Of a DNA stretch of 64,000 bases, positions 61,554-64,000 are shown in pieces. The position numbers and the translations under genes are program-made. The stretch covers positions 1,488,001 through 1,552,000 of the forward strand of contig NZ_CP055481.1 of the NCBI RefSeq assembly GCF_013705725.1, given 5' to 3'. Within the stretch, counting starts at the first letter, position 1. Every line of letters begins with the position of its first letter. The notes under the pieces were generated by a model. The model had not been told where the DNA came from. It saw nothing but the letters and a program-made list of their open reading frames with translations, and ran no database searches. This DNA comes from Klebsiella sp. RHBSTW-00484 (GTDB lineage: Bacteria > Pseudomonadota > Gammaproteobacteria > Enterobacterales > Enterobacteriaceae).

Positions 61554-62333
61554 ATGATGAATACAGAATTTACTGGGAAAAAGCTGTTAGTGGTCGGTGG
61601 GACCAGCGGCATGGGGCTGGCGACGGCCAAACGGGTGATTGAGAACAGCGGCAGCGTGGTGCTGGTGGGCAATCGCCAGGAGAAGGCGGAGCAGGCGCGT
61701 CAGGCGCTGGCGGCTTACGGCAAGGTGGATATTATCGTTGCCGATCTGATGACCGAAGCGGGTATGCAGCAGGTAATGATGACTATCAACGCCGAGCATC
61801 GGGATATCAGCCTGCTGGTTAACGCCGCAGGCGTCTTCTTCCCGAAACCGTTTATTGAACATGAAATGGCCGATTATGATCTGTATATGAATCTCAATCG
61901 GGCGACCTTTTTTATCACCCGCGAAGTGGTGCTCAACATGCTGGCCGCCGGTATCAAAGGCGCGATTGTGAATATTGGCTCAATGTGGGCGCAGCAGGCT
62001 ATCGGCGCGACGCCGTCATCGGCCTACTCAATGGCGAAGGCCGGACTGCATGCGCTAACCAAAAATCTGGCGATTGAGCTGGGTAGCAGCGGTATTCGCG
62101 TCAATGCGGTATCCCCGGCGGTGGTACATACGCCGATTTATGAAGGCTTTATTGCGAAAGAGGAGGTGAAGACGGTGATGAATAGCTTTGACAGCTTTCA
62201 CCCGATTGGCCGCGTTGGCACGCCTGAGGATATCGCGCAAACCGTGGCGTTCCTGCTCAGCGATAGTACCGGTTGGGTGACCGGTGCGGTATGGGATATT
62301 GACGGCGGCGTGATGGCTGGTCGAAATGCCTGA
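61554..62333 (+). CDS. Short-chain dehydrogenase/reductase
   Basis: A 259-residue classical SDR. The cofactor motif [15 protein letters not shown] (TGxxxGxG variant), NAAG, the catalytic Ser (NIGSMW) and Tyr-Lys ([10 protein letters not shown]) are all present. Substrate unknown. AGAGG precedes the tandem ATGs (61554/61557). It is followed 64 bases later by an MFS permease, suggesting uptake or export of its substrate. Confidence 0.9.
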   Translation: MMNTEFTGKKLLVVGGTSGMGLATAKRVIENSGSVVLVGNRQEKAEQARQALAAYGKVDIIVADLMTEAGMQQVMMTINAEHRDISLLVNAAGVFFPKPFIEHEMADYDLYMNLNRATFFITREVVLNMLAAGIKGAIVNIGSMWAQQAIGATPSSAYSMAKAGLHALTKNLAIELGSSGIRVNAVSPAVVHTPIYEGFIAKEEVKTVMNSFDSFHPIGRVGTPEDIAQTVAFLLSDSTGWVTGAVWDIDGGVMAGRNA

Positions 62334-62397
62334 TTTCGTTCATTATGTCACCAGAGCTATTGGCATAAATAAAACGCATCCAGGATAACGAAAATAA

Positions 62398-63591
62398 ATG
62401 AGCGCTGAGATAACGCTGCCGGTCGCGCAGCAAAACCGGAATATCGTCTATCTGGCCACGGCGCAGGCGCTGGCGGGAGCGAACTCGGTGGTGTTTTACG
62501 CCACCGGGGCGATCGTGGGGAACGCGATTGCGCCGAATCCCACGCTGGCGACGCTGCCGATCACCATTTTTGTGCTGGGCATGGCGGCCTGTATTTTGCC
62601 GTTTGGTGCGCTGGCCAGAAGGCGTGGGCGCAAAACCGTCTTTATGACCGGCACCGGGGCCGGTATTTTGACCGGGCTACTGGCGGCGCTGGCGGTGGTT
62701 ATTGGCTCATTCTGGCTATTCTGTATCGCGGCATTTTTAGGCGGAGCCTACGCCGCAGTGTCGGTGTCGTTCCGCTTTGCCGCCACCGATGGCGTCAGCA
62801 GAGAGCGCCGCGCGCGGGCGCTCTCCCTGGTCATGGGCGGCGGGGTGGCCGCCGGGGTCATCGGGCCAATGTTGGTCACTGGCACCATGAACCTGTGGCC
62901 GCCGCACACCTTTGCGATGACCTTTATCGCGCAGGCGCTGGTGGCTGTGGTATCGGCGCTGGTATTGCTGGGGGTAAAAACCGCCGAGCCGGTGGCGCAG
63001 GCAAAATCCGGCGGCCGTCCGCTGGGCGAAATTGTGCGCCAGCCGGGCTTTGCCCGTACGGTGTTCAGCGGCGCAATCTCCTATATGGTGATGAACTTCC
63101 TGATGACCGCCGCGCCGCTTTCTATGCATATGCACGGTATCTCGCAGCAGGCGTCAAATCTCGGGATTCAGTGGCATGTGATTGCCATGTTCGGGCCCGG
63201 ATTTTTCACCGGTAAATTAATCAATCTATTCGGAGCCCGGTGTATTAACGCGGCTGGGTTAATTCTGCTGGTGCTGTCGGTGATGGTGGGGCTGGCCGGC
63301 ATTGACGTAATGCACTACTGGCTGTCGCTGATCCTGTTGGGTATTGGCTGGAACTTTGGTTTTACCGGCGCGTCGGCGCAGATTATGGACTTCCATCGTC
63401 CGGAAGAGAAAACCCAGGTACAGTCGCTGAATGATTTTATTGTTTTCGGCGTCATGATGATTGGCTCTTTCTCTTCCGGTGCGCTGATGAACCTCTTTGG
63501 CTGGAACGCCGTGCTGTGGGGATCGCTGGTGCCGATTGTCATCGCGCTGCTTGCGTTGCTGGTCGGCGGACGAGCAGCGAAACGAGCCTAA
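62398..63591 (+). CDS. MFS transporter
   Basis: A 397-residue, 12-helix major facilitator. The loop 2-3 motif is present as GALARRRGRKTVFMTG. Substrate not identifiable. It probably works with the preceding SDR. Its stop overlaps by three bases the stop of the convergent LysR gene. Confidence 0.88.
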   Translation: MSAEITLPVAQQNRNIVYLATAQALAGANSVVFYATGAIVGNAIAPNPTLATLPITIFVLGMAACILPFGALARRRGRKTVFMTGTGAGILTGLLAALAVVIGSFWLFCIAAFLGGAYAAVSVSFRFAATDGVSRERRARALSLVMGGGVAAGVIGPMLVTGTMNLWPPHTFAMTFIAQALVAVVSALVLLGVKTAEPVAQAKSGGRPLGEIVRQPGFARTVFSGAISYMVMNFLMTAAPLSMHMHGISQQASNLGIQWHVIAMFGPGFFTGKLINLFGARCINAAGLILLVLSVMVGLAGIDVMHYWLSLILLGIGWNFGFTGASAQIMDFHRPEEKTQVQSLNDFIVFGVMMIGSFSSGALMNLFGWNAVLWGSLVPIVIALLALLVGGRAAKRA

Positions 63592-64000
63592 TTTTTGCGT
63601 GATTTAACGCCAGTACGCACGGCGTCTCGCATTGAGCGAATTAAGGTTTCTTTGCTGCGACCCCGGCGGAAAATCAGCGAGAAGGGAGCCTGATAGCCAT
63701 ATTCTGTTGGCAGCAGGGCGCGCAGCTTTTGCGATTGCACCCAGGGCAAAGCGTAGTGTTCCGGCAGATAGCCGACGTATTTGCCGGACAGAATCAGCAT
63801 CAGCTGCGCTTCCATACTTTCTGCACTCGCGACGCTCTGCTTAAAGCCTTTACGCCCTAAATCGCTGCTGCTCCAGTAGCTGCGGGTGACCATTCGCATC
63901 TCGGAAATAAGCGCTTCCGTCGGGTGCTTAACGGTAAACAGAGAGTGTTTGTCACCGCAATAGAGCCAGTTTTGTTCGCGATAAAGTGGGTGAGACACCA
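63588..64000 (-). CDS. LysR-family regulator, C-terminal part (cut by window end)
   Basis: About 137 residues of the effector-binding domain of a LysR protein (SHPLYREQNWLYCGDKHSLF ... GYLPEHYALPWV). The GTG at 63998 is not a start; the frame continues past the window. DNA-binding part not seen. Adjacent to the MFS gene in convergent orientation. Confidence 0.85.
   Translation of the reverse strand, partial: VSHPLYREQNWLYCGDKHSLFTVKHPTEALISEMRMVTRSYWSSSDLGRKGFKQSVASAESMEAQLMLILSGKYVGYLPEHYALPWVQSQKLRALLPTEYGYQAPFSLIFRRGRSKETLIRSMRDAVRTGVKSRKN

Overview
This window is chromosomal DNA from a gamma-proteobacterium of the order Enterobacterales, most likely the Klebsiella/Raoultella group. The order norR-norVW / gutQ-srl / mltB / pncC-recA-recX-alaS-csrA / serV-arg tRNAs / yqaBA-gshA-micA-luxS / emrRAB / ygaZH / proVWX / nrdHIEF / ygaM-ygaC-alaE / ygaVP matches the Escherichia coli backbone, while the RecA C-terminus, a second zinc ABC importer, the nickel permease next to hypF, complete 127-bp ERIC elements and a chaperone-usher cluster point to Klebsiella-like bacteria. 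No prophage, CRISPR array or integrase is visible. The only complete insertion sequence is an IS110-family element of about 1.2 kb.

Layout. 1-3160: end of hypF and a NiCoT nickel permease, both serving NiFe hydrogenase maturation. 3198-4488: a REP-like repeat split by the IS110 element, whose left end carries a readable candidate bridge RNA. 4580-8890: nitric oxide detoxification (norW, norV, divergent norR with three NorR enhancers). 8853-13843: glucitol/sorbitol PTS operon srlAEBD-M-R-gutQ. 14108-20515: mltB, a Zur-box-controlled zinc ABC importer preceded by an overlooked 34-codon membrane ORF, pncC, SOS-regulated recA and recX. 20646-25610: alaS, csrA, one tRNA-Ser and four tandem tRNA-Arg genes, each tRNA-Arg followed by a structured spacer that ends in a copy of the tRNA 3' end, then a BON lipoprotein.

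25738-34557: yqaB, yqaA, gshA, the sRNA MicA and luxS, then a two-gene RNA-repair operon (RNA ligase plus HD-Pnk end-healing enzyme) placed between luxS and emrB, then the emrRAB efflux operon. 34649-44239: the YgaZH valine exporter, the ProVWX betaine importer with an ERIC inserted between proW and proX, class Ib ribonucleotide reductase with paired NrdR boxes, and an AhpD-like protein. 44327-52561: a MocR regulator, small stress and envelope genes, a YodC-like gene of 59 codons, ygaVP, and an AcoR-like sigma-54 activator divergent from an acetaldehyde dehydrogenase with a clear -24/-12 promoter.

52562-64000 is more accessory: an AT-rich leader, a type-1-like chaperone-usher fimbrial cluster (subunit, chaperone, usher, tip adhesin) interrupted by an enlarged ERIC, a CatB-like hexapeptide acetyltransferase with an orphan PheC-like periplasmic protein, and a LysR / SDR / MFS / LysR block cut by the window end. 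The items most worth a second look are the IS110 bridge RNA with guides matching its own ends and its REP target, the Zur-operon small ORF, the tRNA-3'-end modules whose hairpins recur inside the enlarged ERIC, and the RNA-repair operon.
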